From assembly GCF_963676735.1 (NCBI RefSeq), contig NZ_OY781464.1:3257001-3321000 (forward strand): DNA of 64,000 nucleotides, written 5' to 3'. Source of the DNA: an uncultured Draconibacterium sp. (GTDB taxonomy: Bacteria > Bacteroidota > Bacteroidia > Bacteroidales > Prolixibacteraceae). Shown one piece after another: positions 35,792 through 44,089 of this stretch. The position numbers and the translations under genes were made by a program. Within the stretch, counting starts at the first letter, position 1, and every line of letters starts with the position of its first letter. The notes beneath the pieces were generated by a model, which was not told where the DNA came from, searched no databases, and was given only the letters and a program-made list of their open reading frames with translations.

Positions 35792-37105
35792 TTAATAGTC
35801 AAAGGTTAAGTTTTCAATCTCAATAGCCACCTGCTTCACAAAACGTGTTGCCATTCCGCCATCCAAAGCCTGGTGATCGTATGTTAAACTCAAGCCCATG
35901 TACGGCACAAAACCATAAACTCCGTCGCCCATATCTTTTGGTCGTGGCACAATAGTATTTACACCAAGAATAGCTACCTGTGGAAGGTTGATAACCGGTG
36001 TAAACATTTCAACACCGTAATTTCCAAGGTTTGAAACCGTAAACGATGCCGCTTCAGAAGAAAGCAATTCCGGATCGATACTTCCGGTACGACAAGCATC
36101 AGCAACCTCTTTAAACTGGTTACACAAACCGGTAATTGAAAGATCGTCTGCATTTTTAATTACAGGAACCATCAAACCACGGTCGGTATCAACAGCTAAA
36201 CCAAGATGTACTTTGTTGAAGTATTTTACACTATCACCAAGGAAATGTGCATTTACATCAGGGAATTGTTTCAGCGCTTTGATAACGGCAAAACAAACCA
36301 TATCGTTCAGTGTAATATTTGGTGCACCTTCTTTGGCTTTAATTTCTTTACGCAAGGAAAGTAACCGTCTTGCATCGGCACCTAAATGATGTGTCAGCTG
36401 TGCCGAATTCTGCAAGGACTGGTGCATTGCTTTGGCAATCAGCTTACGGATGTGAGGCATTTTCTTGATCTCGAAATCATCGGCATAAACCGGATTTGTT
36501 CCCAAATCAGAAGCTTTTACTGTTCCTGCCAATCCGCTACCGGCGCCTGTCGCCTCAAGACCTTCTGCTTTGGCAACTTCTTTAGCCAGTGGCGATAGTT
36601 TCGGCTGCGATGCTTCAAAAGCTTTAACATCACGTTCGATTACGCGTCCACCAGGACCTGATCCTTCAATCGACTCATAGGGAACGGCATCTTTTTCGGC
36701 CAGATTTTTGGCGCGAGGAGAAATTTTCACTTTTTCACCTTCTGCTTTTTCTTTCAGCACAACCTTAACTTCTTCTTCTTTTTCTTCAGGTGCTTCCTCA
36801 ACTTCTTCTTTTATTTCAGCTGCTGCCTCCGGTGCAGTTCCGGCAGAAAACTCGTCGATATTTTCGCCCTGCTGACCTATTACGCCAATGGTTTGCAAAA
36901 CAGGAACCTCATCTCCTTCTTCGCAAAACACAGCCAACAAAACACCATCTTCTTCGGCTTCCTGCTCAAACGATGCTTTATCAGTTTCGTAGGCAAAAAG
37001 TACTTCGCCCTTTTTCACTTCCTCTCCCACTTCTTTTGTCCATTCGGTAAAAATGCAGGATTCAACAGACTGCCCCTGGCGAGGCATTATTATTGGTGTA
37101 GCCAT
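35792..37105 (-). CDS. Lipoyl-bearing E2 acyltransferase of a 2-oxoacid dehydrogenase complex
   Basis: Core acyltransferase of 437 residues. Lipoyl domain at 1-78 with the lipoylated Lys43 in ETDKAS; an acidic Glu/Ala-rich linker (about 85-122); two peripheral-subunit-binding domains (about 125-160, ISPRAKNLAEKDAVP, and about 168-202, LSPLAKEVAKAEG); catalytic domain about 215-437. The catalytic histidine is His411 in DHQALDGG, where most family members have HRxxDG, so the Arg is replaced by Gln. First gene of the operon, reading into E3 and E1. The promoter and operator lie in the 194 bases before it. Confidence 0.92.
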   Translation of the reverse strand: MATPIIMPRQGQSVESCIFTEWTKEVGEEVKKGEVLFAYETDKASFEQEAEEDGVLLAVFCEEGDEVPVLQTIGVIGQQGENIDEFSAGTAPEAAAEIKEEVEEAPEEKEEEVKVVLKEKAEGEKVKISPRAKNLAEKDAVPYESIEGSGPGGRVIERDVKAFEASQPKLSPLAKEVAKAEGLEATGAGSGLAGTVKASDLGTNPVYADDFEIKKMPHIRKLIAKAMHQSLQNSAQLTHHLGADARRLLSLRKEIKAKEGAPNITLNDMVCFAVIKALKQFPDVNAHFLGDSVKYFNKVHLGLAVDTDRGLMVPVIKNADDLSITGLCNQFKEVADACRTGSIDPELLSSEAASFTVSNLGNYGVEMFTPVINLPQVAILGVNTIVPRPKDMGDGVYGFVPYMGLSLTYDHQALDGGMATRFVKQVAIEIENLTFDY

Positions 37106-37124
37106 AATTTGAATAATTTTTCGA

Positions 37125-37132
37125 CAAACTTA
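37125..37132 (-). promoter_or_regulatory. Putative promoter of the dehydrogenase operon
   Basis: On the minus strand TAAGTTTG (TAnnTTTG) is preceded at a 20-base spacing by a TTG that lies inside the palindrome at 37141-37158. The -7 box ends 20 bases before the E2 start, so the leader is very short. Confidence 0.55.
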
Positions 37133-37140
37133 ATTTTCAC

Positions 37141-37158
37141 AACTTGTATTTACAAGTT
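37141..37158. promoter_or_regulatory. GntR operator candidate 1, overlapping the -33 of the E2 operon promoter
   Basis: AACTTGTATTTACAAGTT: perfect 8-bp arms AACTTGTA and TACAAGTT around TT. Position over the -33 element fits repression by the divergently encoded GntR protein. The core ACTTGTA is shared with the second palindrome at 37206-37226. Confidence 0.65.
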
Positions 37159-37205
37159 AATAATTGTTTTTTATTTAAATTCCTAATATAGAGTTTTTTA
37201 AATAC

Positions 37206-37226
37206 ATTTACAAGTCACTTGTAAAT
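37206..37226. promoter_or_regulatory. GntR operator candidate 2, perfect 21-bp palindrome
   Basis: Arms ATTTACAAGT and ACTTGTAAAT (10 bp each) surround a single central C. Centre-to-centre distance to operator 1 is 66-67 bp. It lies between the divergent E2 and gntR promoters, suited to autoregulation or looping. No further copies of this core were noticed elsewhere in the window. Confidence 0.65.
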
Positions 37227-37269
37227 ACAATTTGTTAATTTTGTCTTTACATTTGAATAGAAAAAAATT

Positions 37270-37277
37270 TATATTTG
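37270..37277 (+). promoter_or_regulatory. Putative -7 element of the gntR gene
   Basis: TATATTTG, a full match to TAnnTTTG, 22 bases before the gntR ATG. A second match, TAATTTTG, lies at 37236-37243. The -33 element is not clear for either, so which one is used is uncertain. Confidence 0.4.
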
Positions 37278-37299
37278 CCGGCAAATAAACAAAACCAAA

Positions 37300-38019
37300 A
37301 TGCGTCTGAGCAAAAATTTACCACAATACAAAGTTGTTTACGAAATTATCAGAAAACACATTTCGGATGGCGTATATAAAAAAGGAGATATCCTGCCATC
37401 GGAAAATGAACTTTGTGCGGTACATCAGACCACCAGACCCACTGTAAGAAAAGCACTTGACCGCTTGGTACATGAGGGCTATATTAAGAAAAAGCAGGGT
37501 AAGGGCAGCATTGTAATGGGGGTTCCGCGCGGGGTTGGAATTTTGTCGCTTTCGGGTACTACCAGTGCGGTGGGGCAGGAAAATCTGGTAACAAAAATTA
37601 TTGTAAAGCCCGAAGTAAGGCAGTGGGATACCACCAATTTTGCTTTTCCGCTTTTAAACAACGAGCAAGAGTTTGGATGTATTTATTTTGAGCGCCTCCG
37701 CATAATGAATAAAGTGCCGGTTTTTTACGACATCACCATGATGCCGAACATCAACCTGCGCCGGTTTATCAGCCGAAACCTGGAAAACAAGTCCCTTTTC
37801 AATATTCTTCGTACGATGTACGACATTGAAGTTACCGGTGGTGAGCAGCGTTTGATGGCTATTCTTGCCGACCAAAAAATTCAGGAGTACCTGAATGTTA
37901 AAGAGGGGCACCCCATCCTTCACCTCAACCGCAAACTGGAAACCAGTCGCGAGGGATTTTTTATCTATAGCCAGGTGTACTGCAACAGCGAGAAGTACGC
38001 CATTTTCGGCACTTTTTAA
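37300..38019 (+). CDS. GntR-family transcriptional regulator (HutC/UTRA type)
   Basis: One-component repressor of 239 residues. Winged helix at about 8-75 (QYKVVYEIIRKHISDGVYKK, LPSENELCAVHQTTRPTVRKAL, HEGYIKKKQGKGSIV) and a UTRA ligand domain at about 85-235, which in known members binds sugar phosphates or other small metabolites. It is divergent from the six-gene dehydrogenase operon with two palindromes between them, so it most likely controls that operon and itself. The stop codon overlaps the stop codon of the convergent pfkB gene (shared bases 38017-38018). Confidence 0.92.
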   Translation: MRLSKNLPQYKVVYEIIRKHISDGVYKKGDILPSENELCAVHQTTRPTVRKALDRLVHEGYIKKKQGKGSIVMGVPRGVGILSLSGTTSAVGQENLVTKIIVKPEVRQWDTTNFAFPLLNNEQEFGCIYFERLRIMNKVPVFYDITMMPNINLRRFISRNLENKSLFNILRTMYDIEVTGGEQRLMAILADQKIQEYLNVKEGHPILHLNRKLETSREGFFIYSQVYCNSEKYAIFGTF

Positions 38020-38924
38020 TTCCCCTGGTTCAGAATATTTTCAATTTCACGCCTATCATATTTTGGTGTTGCTCCTGCTTTCGATGCAACAAAAGCACCT
38101 GTGGCACATGCAAAGGCCAGGGCTTGTTCCCAGCTTTTTTCTTCAAACAGGGCAGCAATCATTCCGGCCAAAAAGGCATCTCCGGCGCCAACCGTATCTA
38201 CCGCTTTTACCTTAAAACCCGGATGTTCGAAAAGCTGTCCATCGGCATACAAGAGCGCCCCCTTTTCGCCTTTTGTTACACAAACCATTTGTAATTGGTA
38301 ATATTCTGAAAACCACTTCACCAGGTCTTTTTCGTTTTCTGCAGACTGCTTATGCCAGCTTGCAAAAGTCAACAACTCCTCGTCGTTCAGCTTTGCCAGG
38401 TGTGTTTGTTGCATTAACTGCTCCACAACCGCTTGTTGGTTATAAGGTTTTCTAAAATTTACATCAATAAGGTTTATTGTGTTACCGTTTAATAAACTCA
38501 GCAAAGTATTTCGTGTTTTTGAGTTTCGCGAAGCCAATGATCCGTAAACCAACAGGCCCGATTGCTGTGCCTTCTGAGCCAGCGACTCGCTTAAGTGAAT
38601 ATTATCCCAGGCAACGGGCTCGCAAATTTCGTAAGTGGCATTTTTGTTGGCATCAAGCTGCACCAGTACTTCGCTGGTAGGAAGCTCAGGATCGGTTTGT
38701 ATGAAGGTGGTTTCCAAGCCCGATTTTTCCAAAAACAGCTTTAAATCATCTCCGGCCTTATCGTTCCCAACACTGCTGACTACGGTAACTTTTTGGCCTA
38801 TTGCGTTTAAATGCAAAGCCACATTCATTGGTGCCCCTCCGGGTTTTGCCCCTGTTGGTAACCGGTCCCAAAGCACTTCGCCTACACACAATATTTCTTG
38901 CTTTTCAAATTCTATTTTACTCAT
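38016..38924 (-). CDS. PfkB-family sugar kinase, fructokinase-like
   Basis: ATP-dependent carbohydrate kinase, 302 residues from the ATG at 38924 (MSKIEFEKQEILCVGEVLWD); an in-frame ATG at 38957 would add eleven residues of non-family sequence. PfkB signature 1 is GGAPMNVALHLNAIGQ near residue 29, and signature 2 is DTVGAGDAFLAGM near 245 with the catalytic Asp. It resembles fructokinases, but PfkB members are hard to tell apart by sequence. Divergent from the Nudix-type regulator at 39095 and convergent with gntR. Confidence 0.88.
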   Translation of the reverse strand: MSKIEFEKQEILCVGEVLWDRLPTGAKPGGAPMNVALHLNAIGQKVTVVSSVGNDKAGDDLKLFLEKSGLETTFIQTDPELPTSEVLVQLDANKNATYEICEPVAWDNIHLSESLAQKAQQSGLLVYGSLASRNSKTRNTLLSLLNGNTINLIDVNFRKPYNQQAVVEQLMQQTHLAKLNDEELLTFASWHKQSAENEKDLVKWFSEYYQLQMVCVTKGEKGALLYADGQLFEHPGFKVKAVDTVGAGDAFLAGMIAALFEEKSWEQALAFACATGAFVASKAGATPKYDRREIENILNQGN

Positions 38925-39094
38925 ATTAATCAAATATTCAATCCTTTTATGTACCAACCTTGCAGCTGCAGTACTTAGCCCTGATTTGGCATTCGCAAAA
39001 TTAACCAGTTTTACTCATTCCTTTTCGGATATCGTAAAAAAATGGAGGTTCAAAAAAAATTCGGTTTATTTGTATTTTTATAAAGCTTAAAACA

Positions 39095-39850
39095 TTGACT
39101 TCAACTACTACTCCATTTAAAGCAACAGAATTACTCGACCATATTTCGCTCGATTGTGTGATTTTTGGATTTCACAACAACGAGTTAAAGGTACTGATGC
39201 TTCGTTTAAAAAACACTAACGATTATGCCTTACCCGGCGGTTTTGTTAAACACGAAGAAACGCTGGAACAAGCTGCCAGCCGCACCTTAAAAGAGCGAAC
39301 CGGGCTCGATAATATTTTTCTGAAACAATTTAAGGTTTTTAGCGAACCGGATCGAAATAAATCGATACAAACACTACCAATATTCGACAAAAATGAAGCG
39401 GCAGAAAACATAGCTTTTTTTAACAAACGTTTTATTTCGGTTGGGTTTTATGCCCTGGTTGAATACTCGCAGGTAAATCCAAGCCCCGATATGTTATCAG
39501 AGCGTTGCGAGTGGATGAATCCTTTTGATGAACTGGACGTCATCCTGGACCATAAAGAAATTATGGAAACGGCCCTGCAAACCTTACGCATTCAGCTTAA
39601 CCAGCAGCCAATTGGACTAAAACTACTGCCCCATAAATTTACGATGCCCCAACTGCAAACACTTTACGAAACACTGCTCGGCCGCAAACTGGACCGTAGA
39701 AATTTTCAACGAAAAATATTATCCTATAAAATTCTGAATAAACTGAACGAACGAAAAACGGGCGGGGCCCACAAAGCTCCTTTTTTATACGAATTTAACA
39801 TTGAAAGCTACCAAAAAGCACTGGAAGAAGGCTTAAGCGGTAGCTGGTAA
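39095..39850 (+). CDS. Nudix-domain transcriptional regulator (AraR/NrtR-like)
   Basis: Nudix domain (about 10-150) fused to a C-terminal winged helix (about 160-240, HKFTMPQLQTLYETLLGRKLDRRNF in part). TTG start at 39095, 251 residues. The Nudix box GGFVKHEETLEQAASRTL lacks the canonical catalytic acids (REUxEE reads RTLKER), as in regulators that only bind ligand. Nudix-type regulators of arabinose and other sugars are known in Bacteroides. It is divergent from the sugar kinase gene and followed after 11 bases by an AraC-type regulator, so sugar-responsive control of the kinase is likely. Confidence 0.85.
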   Translation: MTSTTTPFKATELLDHISLDCVIFGFHNNELKVLMLRLKNTNDYALPGGFVKHEETLEQAASRTLKERTGLDNIFLKQFKVFSEPDRNKSIQTLPIFDKNEAAENIAFFNKRFISVGFYALVEYSQVNPSPDMLSERCEWMNPFDELDVILDHKEIMETALQTLRIQLNQQPIGLKLLPHKFTMPQLQTLYETLLGRKLDRRNFQRKILSYKILNKLNERKTGGAHKAPFLYEFNIESYQKALEEGLSGSW

Positions 39851-39861
39851 TTTGAATTGTT

Positions 39862-40764
39862 TTGATACCACTTAGAAAAATACCCGACAAAGGCGATCCA
39901 TCTGATATTTTACAGGTGTTTCCAACCATTAACCCGGAATTGCTTTGCTGCAGGTACTGGTGGTTAAAAAACTGGGAATTTAACGAACTCTCTTTCCCGT
40001 ATTGGCGCATTTACACCAACAACCGCGATGGCGCGGTAATTACGCACAATGGTATAGACTACCCCCTGCGCGAAGGAAAAATTATAATGATTGCGCCAAA
40101 TACCAATTTTTCCACAAGGCTCTTCAACAACCCTATTCCGAAAACAGGCTATGTAATCAGGGGCGACAAGGTGGACTTTTCTACCGAAGAATTGCTGGAA
40201 GGCAATTACCTGCTGCACCTTTTTATTCATTTTAACCTGGGGACATTGTACGATAACGTAAAACCCGGCATTTTTGAATTCAACATCTCGGGTTTACTTC
40301 AAAAAAAGATTGACAGCATTACTTCTCACCTGCGAAAAGACAGCACACAATTTAATTTTAAAGTAGCCCTAAATATTCAATCGCTCATTACGCACCTGTT
40401 GTCGGAAATTGAGGAAAAAGACCGCTTCGATGTAAGTACCGATCTTCGTATTTTAGACACGCTTGACTTTATCGAAAACAATATTTCGCAGCCCTTAAGC
40501 AACGAAATTCTGGCAGAACGGGTGAAGCTCGCCACCAATGCTTTTAACCGGCTTTTTAAACAGGAAACAGGTTTATCGCCACAAAAGTATGTGCGCAAAA
40601 AACGTATCGACAAATCGTGTGTGCTCCTGCATCACTCCGGACAATCCATTGAGCAGGTTGCGCTGGCCGGCGGTTTTGCCGACCGTTATCATTTTTCGCG
40701 AATATTTAAACAGGTTACCGGACTTTCGCCTGCCCTCTATCGTAAAAACTTTAAGTTAAGCTGA
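39862..40764 (+). CDS. AraC-family transcriptional regulator
   Basis: 300 residues: N-terminal cupin-like sensor part (about 30-170) and C-terminal double helix-turn-helix (about 205-298; SNEILAERVKLATNAFNRLFKQ and SIEQVALAGGFADRYHFSRIFK). TTG start at 39862 chosen because no ATG lies before conserved-looking sequence and it follows the Nudix regulator stop by 11 bases, probably as one transcript. The cysteine pair CCRYWW near residue 30 is notable. Target genes unknown; pfkB or the regulator pair itself are nearest. Confidence 0.88.
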   Translation: MIPLRKIPDKGDPSDILQVFPTINPELLCCRYWWLKNWEFNELSFPYWRIYTNNRDGAVITHNGIDYPLREGKIIMIAPNTNFSTRLFNNPIPKTGYVIRGDKVDFSTEELLEGNYLLHLFIHFNLGTLYDNVKPGIFEFNISGLLQKKIDSITSHLRKDSTQFNFKVALNIQSLITHLLSEIEEKDRFDVSTDLRILDTLDFIENNISQPLSNEILAERVKLATNAFNRLFKQETGLSPQKYVRKKRIDKSCVLLHHSGQSIEQVALAGGFADRYHFSRIFKQVTGLSPALYRKNFKLS

Positions 40765-40785
40765 AAGGGGTGCAACTTTTTTCAG

Positions 40786-41496
40786 TTACTGCAAACGCCT
40801 CAACACTTGCTCTTTGTAGCTTCGGCTGATAGGAATTTGTTTTTTACCTATTTCAAGCAACTCGTTTGTAAACGAATCGATTGCCTTAATAGCCACAATA
40901 AACGAGCGATGCACACGCAGGAAATCTTTTTGGGGTAATTTGGCTTCTATGCTCGAAATGGTTTCGCGCGTTACAATGGTTTTATCCTGCAAGTGAATTT
41001 TTATGTAATCGGCCAGGCTTTCGATATACAATATTTCGGGAAAATTTATTTTAATCATTTTCCTGTCGGCACGCACAAAAACCGACTCTGTTTTTTCCGG
41101 CTCGATAGGCGCCATTTCGTCGGGCAAAGCCTGCTGACTTTCGTTGAGGTATTTATTAATACTTTGCAGTAAACGCCCAAACGAGATGGGCTTCAAAAGA
41201 TAGTCAACCGCCTGTAAATCGAAACCATCAACGGCATACTCGCGATATGCTGTGGTGAAAATAACTTTTACCGCATTGTTGATTGATTTGGCAAACGACA
41301 GTCCCGAAATCTCGGGCATATTGATATCCAGAAAAACAAGGTCAACCTGCTCGGTACTGATGCAGTTAAAAGCCTCCACTGCATTTTTACACAAAGCAAC
41401 AATTTGCACGGCTTCAATCTTCCGGAGGTGGTTTTCCAGAATTTCGCGGGCCATGGGCTCGTCATCAACAATAATGCATCGTATTTTAGTTGTCAT
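40786..41496 (-). CDS. LytTR-type response regulator
   Basis: Receiver domain (1-120) with acidic pocket DDE at 11-13 and phospho-acceptor Asp57 in FLDINMPE, and a LytTR DNA-binding domain (about 140-236, FVRADRKMIKINFPEILYIE, LRVHRSFIV). 236 residues. Its ATG overlaps the end of the sensor kinase gene by 11 bases, so the two are translationally coupled and form one system. Regulatory targets are not evident. Confidence 0.94.
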   Translation of the reverse strand: MTTKIRCIIVDDEPMAREILENHLRKIEAVQIVALCKNAVEAFNCISTEQVDLVFLDINMPEISGLSFAKSINNAVKVIFTTAYREYAVDGFDLQAVDYLLKPISFGRLLQSINKYLNESQQALPDEMAPIEPEKTESVFVRADRKMIKINFPEILYIESLADYIKIHLQDKTIVTRETISSIEAKLPQKDFLRVHRSFIVAIKAIDSFTNELLEIGKKQIPISRSYKEQVLRRLQ

Positions 41497-42574
41497 TGGC
41501 TTGCTTTACTTTTTCTGTTTTAGTTAAATCGCCAATCACCAAGCTGGCTTTATACCGGTTTTCTTTAATCCCGTGCACCAGTTCATAATTATTCGGGTAA
41601 TTCAAATCCAAGCGTTTTCTGATATTTAAAAGCCCGAGCCCACCGTTTTTCTGCGCGTTGTCCTCCTCGATAAACGAATTTTCAATGTCAAACTCAAGGC
41701 TATTGTTCTCAACCCTAACTTCTATTGTTATGCTTAAAAAACCATCTACTAAATTACCATGTTTAAAGGCATTTTCAACAAAAGGAATCAACAACATTGG
41801 CGCCACGCGAATTTCCTCTTTTACCTCGGTTGACCTAAAATCTACCTTCAAGGTGTCCTGAAAACGCACCTTTTCCAGCTCAATGTATTCCTGAATATGC
41901 AATACCTCTTCTTTTAAACTTACCAGCGGTTTGTTAACCTGGTACAAAATATAATCCAGCAAGTTCGAAAGTTTCAGGATAATATCGGGTGTTTGTGTTG
42001 ATTGTTTCAGCGCAAAGCCATAAATCGTATTCAAAGTATTAAAAAGAAAATGAGGGTGAATCTGTCGTTTCAGGTAGTGCAATTCCTGCTCTTTTAACTG
42101 AAGTTGTGTTTCCAGAATTTTGTTTTGCAACTCTTTATTTGCCGTAGCCGTTTTAAAACTCTGGTTTAAAATACTTACAAAACTTATTACCCCAACAACA
42201 ATAATAACCAGCAGCAACACAAAAAAGAAATTTTTGCTCATGGGGGGCATCTCGTTTAAATTAAATTTAAGCACCAGAATAAGGCAGGTGTATATCAACA
42301 ACGAAATAATATAAGATATATAAACGAAGGTATAAAAGCTGTAAAGGGCGAATTTCCAGTAACGTTTAGCCAGCAGATAACGCGGAATAAGGCGGTAATT
42401 TACAAAATAGGTTACGCCAATGGTAAGCGGCAATAATCCGCTCGAGAACCAAAGCGCATAGTCTACTTTGTCTGAGTTATAACTAAAAAAATAGAAAAAG
42501 AAAAACCAAACCGCCACCCAAAACAGCGAATGAAAAAGGATCGTTTTTAAATTTATTTTTTTCCAAAAGTTCAT
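41486..42574 (-). CDS. Sensor histidine kinase (LytS/YehU type)
   Basis: Membrane sensor with four predicted helices (about 12-32, 42-60, 76-100, 116-136) without a large periplasmic domain, a coiled linker (about 145-170), His_kinase domain with His173 in QIHPHFLFNTLNTIYG and an ATPase domain with PFVENAFKHG and GGLGLLNIRKRL. 362 residues. Partner of the LytTR regulator that overlaps it. Stimulus unknown. Confidence 0.93.
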   Translation of the reverse strand: MNFWKKINLKTILFHSLFWVAVWFFFFYFFSYNSDKVDYALWFSSGLLPLTIGVTYFVNYRLIPRYLLAKRYWKFALYSFYTFVYISYIISLLIYTCLILVLKFNLNEMPPMSKNFFFVLLLVIIVVGVISFVSILNQSFKTATANKELQNKILETQLQLKEQELHYLKRQIHPHFLFNTLNTIYGFALKQSTQTPDIILKLSNLLDYILYQVNKPLVSLKEEVLHIQEYIELEKVRFQDTLKVDFRSTEVKEEIRVAPMLLIPFVENAFKHGNLVDGFLSITIEVRVENNSLEFDIENSFIEEDNAQKNGGLGLLNIRKRLDLNYPNNYELVHGIKENRYKASLVIGDLTKTEKVKQANDN

Positions 42575-42750
42575 TTATACAATACTACTTAATTTTCGTG
42601 AACCAGCATTTTTTTAGCGACGAAATGCGGGTTTTCTTCCTTTTGTTGCATTTATAACATTTCATATTCAGTTTATAAGCGTAATTTTGACAAAACCGGC
42701 GCAGAATGTTCCATCTGTCGCAATAAAATAAATGCAATCATTTTCCATCT

Positions 42751-42758
42751 TACATTTG
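42751..42758 (+). promoter_or_regulatory. Putative -7 promoter element before the MotA/TolQ-like gene
   Basis: TACATTTG fits TAnnTTTG, 28 bases before the ATG at 42787. No good -33 was seen at the expected distance. Confidence 0.35.
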
Positions 42759-42786
42759 ATTAGTATTTATTTAAAAACGAAAAATT

Positions 42787-43164
42787 ATGAATGCAATTAT
42801 TAGCAAACTTAACGATGGCGGCCCCGCTTTTACCTACATCATTGTACTATCATTTCTAGTAATAATAGGGTTCTTTGTGCGTGGACTTTTCACAAAAGGA
42901 GAAAAATACAAAACGATTGAATTAATGAAGCAAATAAGCTGGTTTGCTGTTGCCTGGGGATTTTTAGGCCGTGTTTTCGGACTAATTATGATCTTCGATA
43001 AAGTTCAGGCCATGGGCGATGTAGCACCAAGTGTTTTTGCCGACGGACTAAAAATTGCACTGGTCGCTCCTCTGTGCGGAATTCTTGTTTTTGCGTTAAC
43101 ACGCTTAGGAATTATTGTACTTGTAAGTCTGCAAAAGAATTTCCAGCCTCAGGAAAACAATTAA
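42787..43164 (+). CDS. Small MotA/TolQ/ExbB-like membrane protein
   Basis: 125 residues with three hydrophobic segments (about 15-34, 50-70, 82-112). The middle to C-terminal part (AWGFLGRVFGLIMIF...FADGLKIALVAPLCGILVF) resembles the conserved proton-channel segment of MotA/TolQ/ExbB proteins, where a GL-type helix pair lines the channel. It lacks the long cytoplasmic loop of full-length family members, and there is no ExbD/TolR partner next to it. Function not assignable; could be a reduced channel or an unrelated membrane protein. Confidence 0.6.
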   Translation: MNAIISKLNDGGPAFTYIIVLSFLVIIGFFVRGLFTKGEKYKTIELMKQISWFAVAWGFLGRVFGLIMIFDKVQAMGDVAPSVFADGLKIALVAPLCGILVFALTRLGIIVLVSLQKNFQPQENN

Positions 43165-43280
43165 ACAAAACTATTGACTCTTACACTATGCGCCTTGCGG
43201 AACCATCCGCTTTGCGCATTTTTTCAACACTTACCCTGTTTTGTTGTTGCTTAATTAAAATACAAGCAAATTAAGCTCAA

Positions 43281-44033
43281 ATGAAACCAATTAATACCAT
43301 CGACGAGGTAATCCAAACGCTTGATTTAATTATTGAAGAAGCAATAAAAAACCAGGATAGCTTAGGCTATTTTGCAGTGTTGTACCAAAAAGTTACCCAA
43401 AAAGTAAAAGAAGAAATTGAGCAAAATTATTTTGAGGATGGCCAACGAATGGAAAAGCTTGATGTAGTTTTTGCCAGAAGGTACATTGATGCCTTTTTTG
43501 CCTGGAAAAACAACAAGCCGCTAAGCCTGTGCTGGGAAGTCGCTTTTACCCAGGCAACCAACAACAATCTTCTTGTGGTTCAGCACTTGCTTTTGGGAAT
43601 GAATGCACACATTAACCTTGATTTGGGAATTGCCGCAGCCGAAATATCAAGCGGTAAAAACATTGATGATTTAGAAGAGGATTTTAAACGTATAAACAAT
43701 ATTCTGGCAGCAATGGTTGATGATGTGCAACGCGGACTTTCATCCATTTGGCCCTTTTTGCGCAAAGTACTTTTGTGGCTCGGACAGGTTGATAATTTAC
43801 TTGTTGATTTTAGTATGAAACTTGCACGAAATGGCGCCTGGAACTTTGCCAAACACATGGCAGACACTAAAAAACCGGTCTGGCCCGAAACCATACAAGC
43901 GAGAGATAAAAAGGTTGCCAACAAGGCCGGGCTTGTTACCCATCCCGGGAAAATGTTTAGCCTTGTCATTCAAATTATTCGCTGGACCGAACGCGGAACG
44001 GTAGCCAATAAAATTCAAAAATTAAGGCGATGA
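43281..44033 (+). CDS. DUF5995-family protein
   Basis: 250-residue, mostly helical soluble protein. Recognisable features are FAVLYQKVTQKVKEEI near 28, RRYIDAFFAWKN near 76, and the histidine-containing helix QHLLLGMNAHINLDLGIA near 108, which look like a helical-bundle enzyme of the uncharacterised DUF5995 group. No signal peptide. It follows the small membrane protein after 116 bases and ends in a terminator that overlaps its stop codon. Function unknown. Confidence 0.75.
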   Translation: MKPINTIDEVIQTLDLIIEEAIKNQDSLGYFAVLYQKVTQKVKEEIEQNYFEDGQRMEKLDVVFARRYIDAFFAWKNNKPLSLCWEVAFTQATNNNLLVVQHLLLGMNAHINLDLGIAAAEISSGKNIDDLEEDFKRINNILAAMVDDVQRGLSSIWPFLRKVLLWLGQVDNLLVDFSMKLARNGAWNFAKHMADTKKPVWPETIQARDKKVANKAGLVTHPGKMFSLVIQIIRWTERGTVANKIQKLRR

Positions 44034-44062
44034 AAGTTTTAATATTCATCGCCTTGGTTTTT
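44024..44062 (+). terminator. Terminator overlapping the DUF5995 stop codon
   Basis: Perfect 11-bp arms AAGGCGATGAA (44024-44034) and TTCATCGCCTT (44045-44055) with a ten-base loop, followed by GGTTTTT. The left arm includes the last codons and the stop. Confidence 0.75.
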
Positions 44063-44089
44063 CTGTATGCGCTTAGCGCTTAAAATTTA

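Noticed and set aside
31901..37105. Reading the E1/E2/E3 genes as the housekeeping pyruvate dehydrogenase
   Set aside because: They share one operon with sugar-type aldolase, dehydrogenase and PHP genes and face a GntR regulator across operators, and the E1 is longer than usual. A dedicated catabolic role fits better, although not proven.
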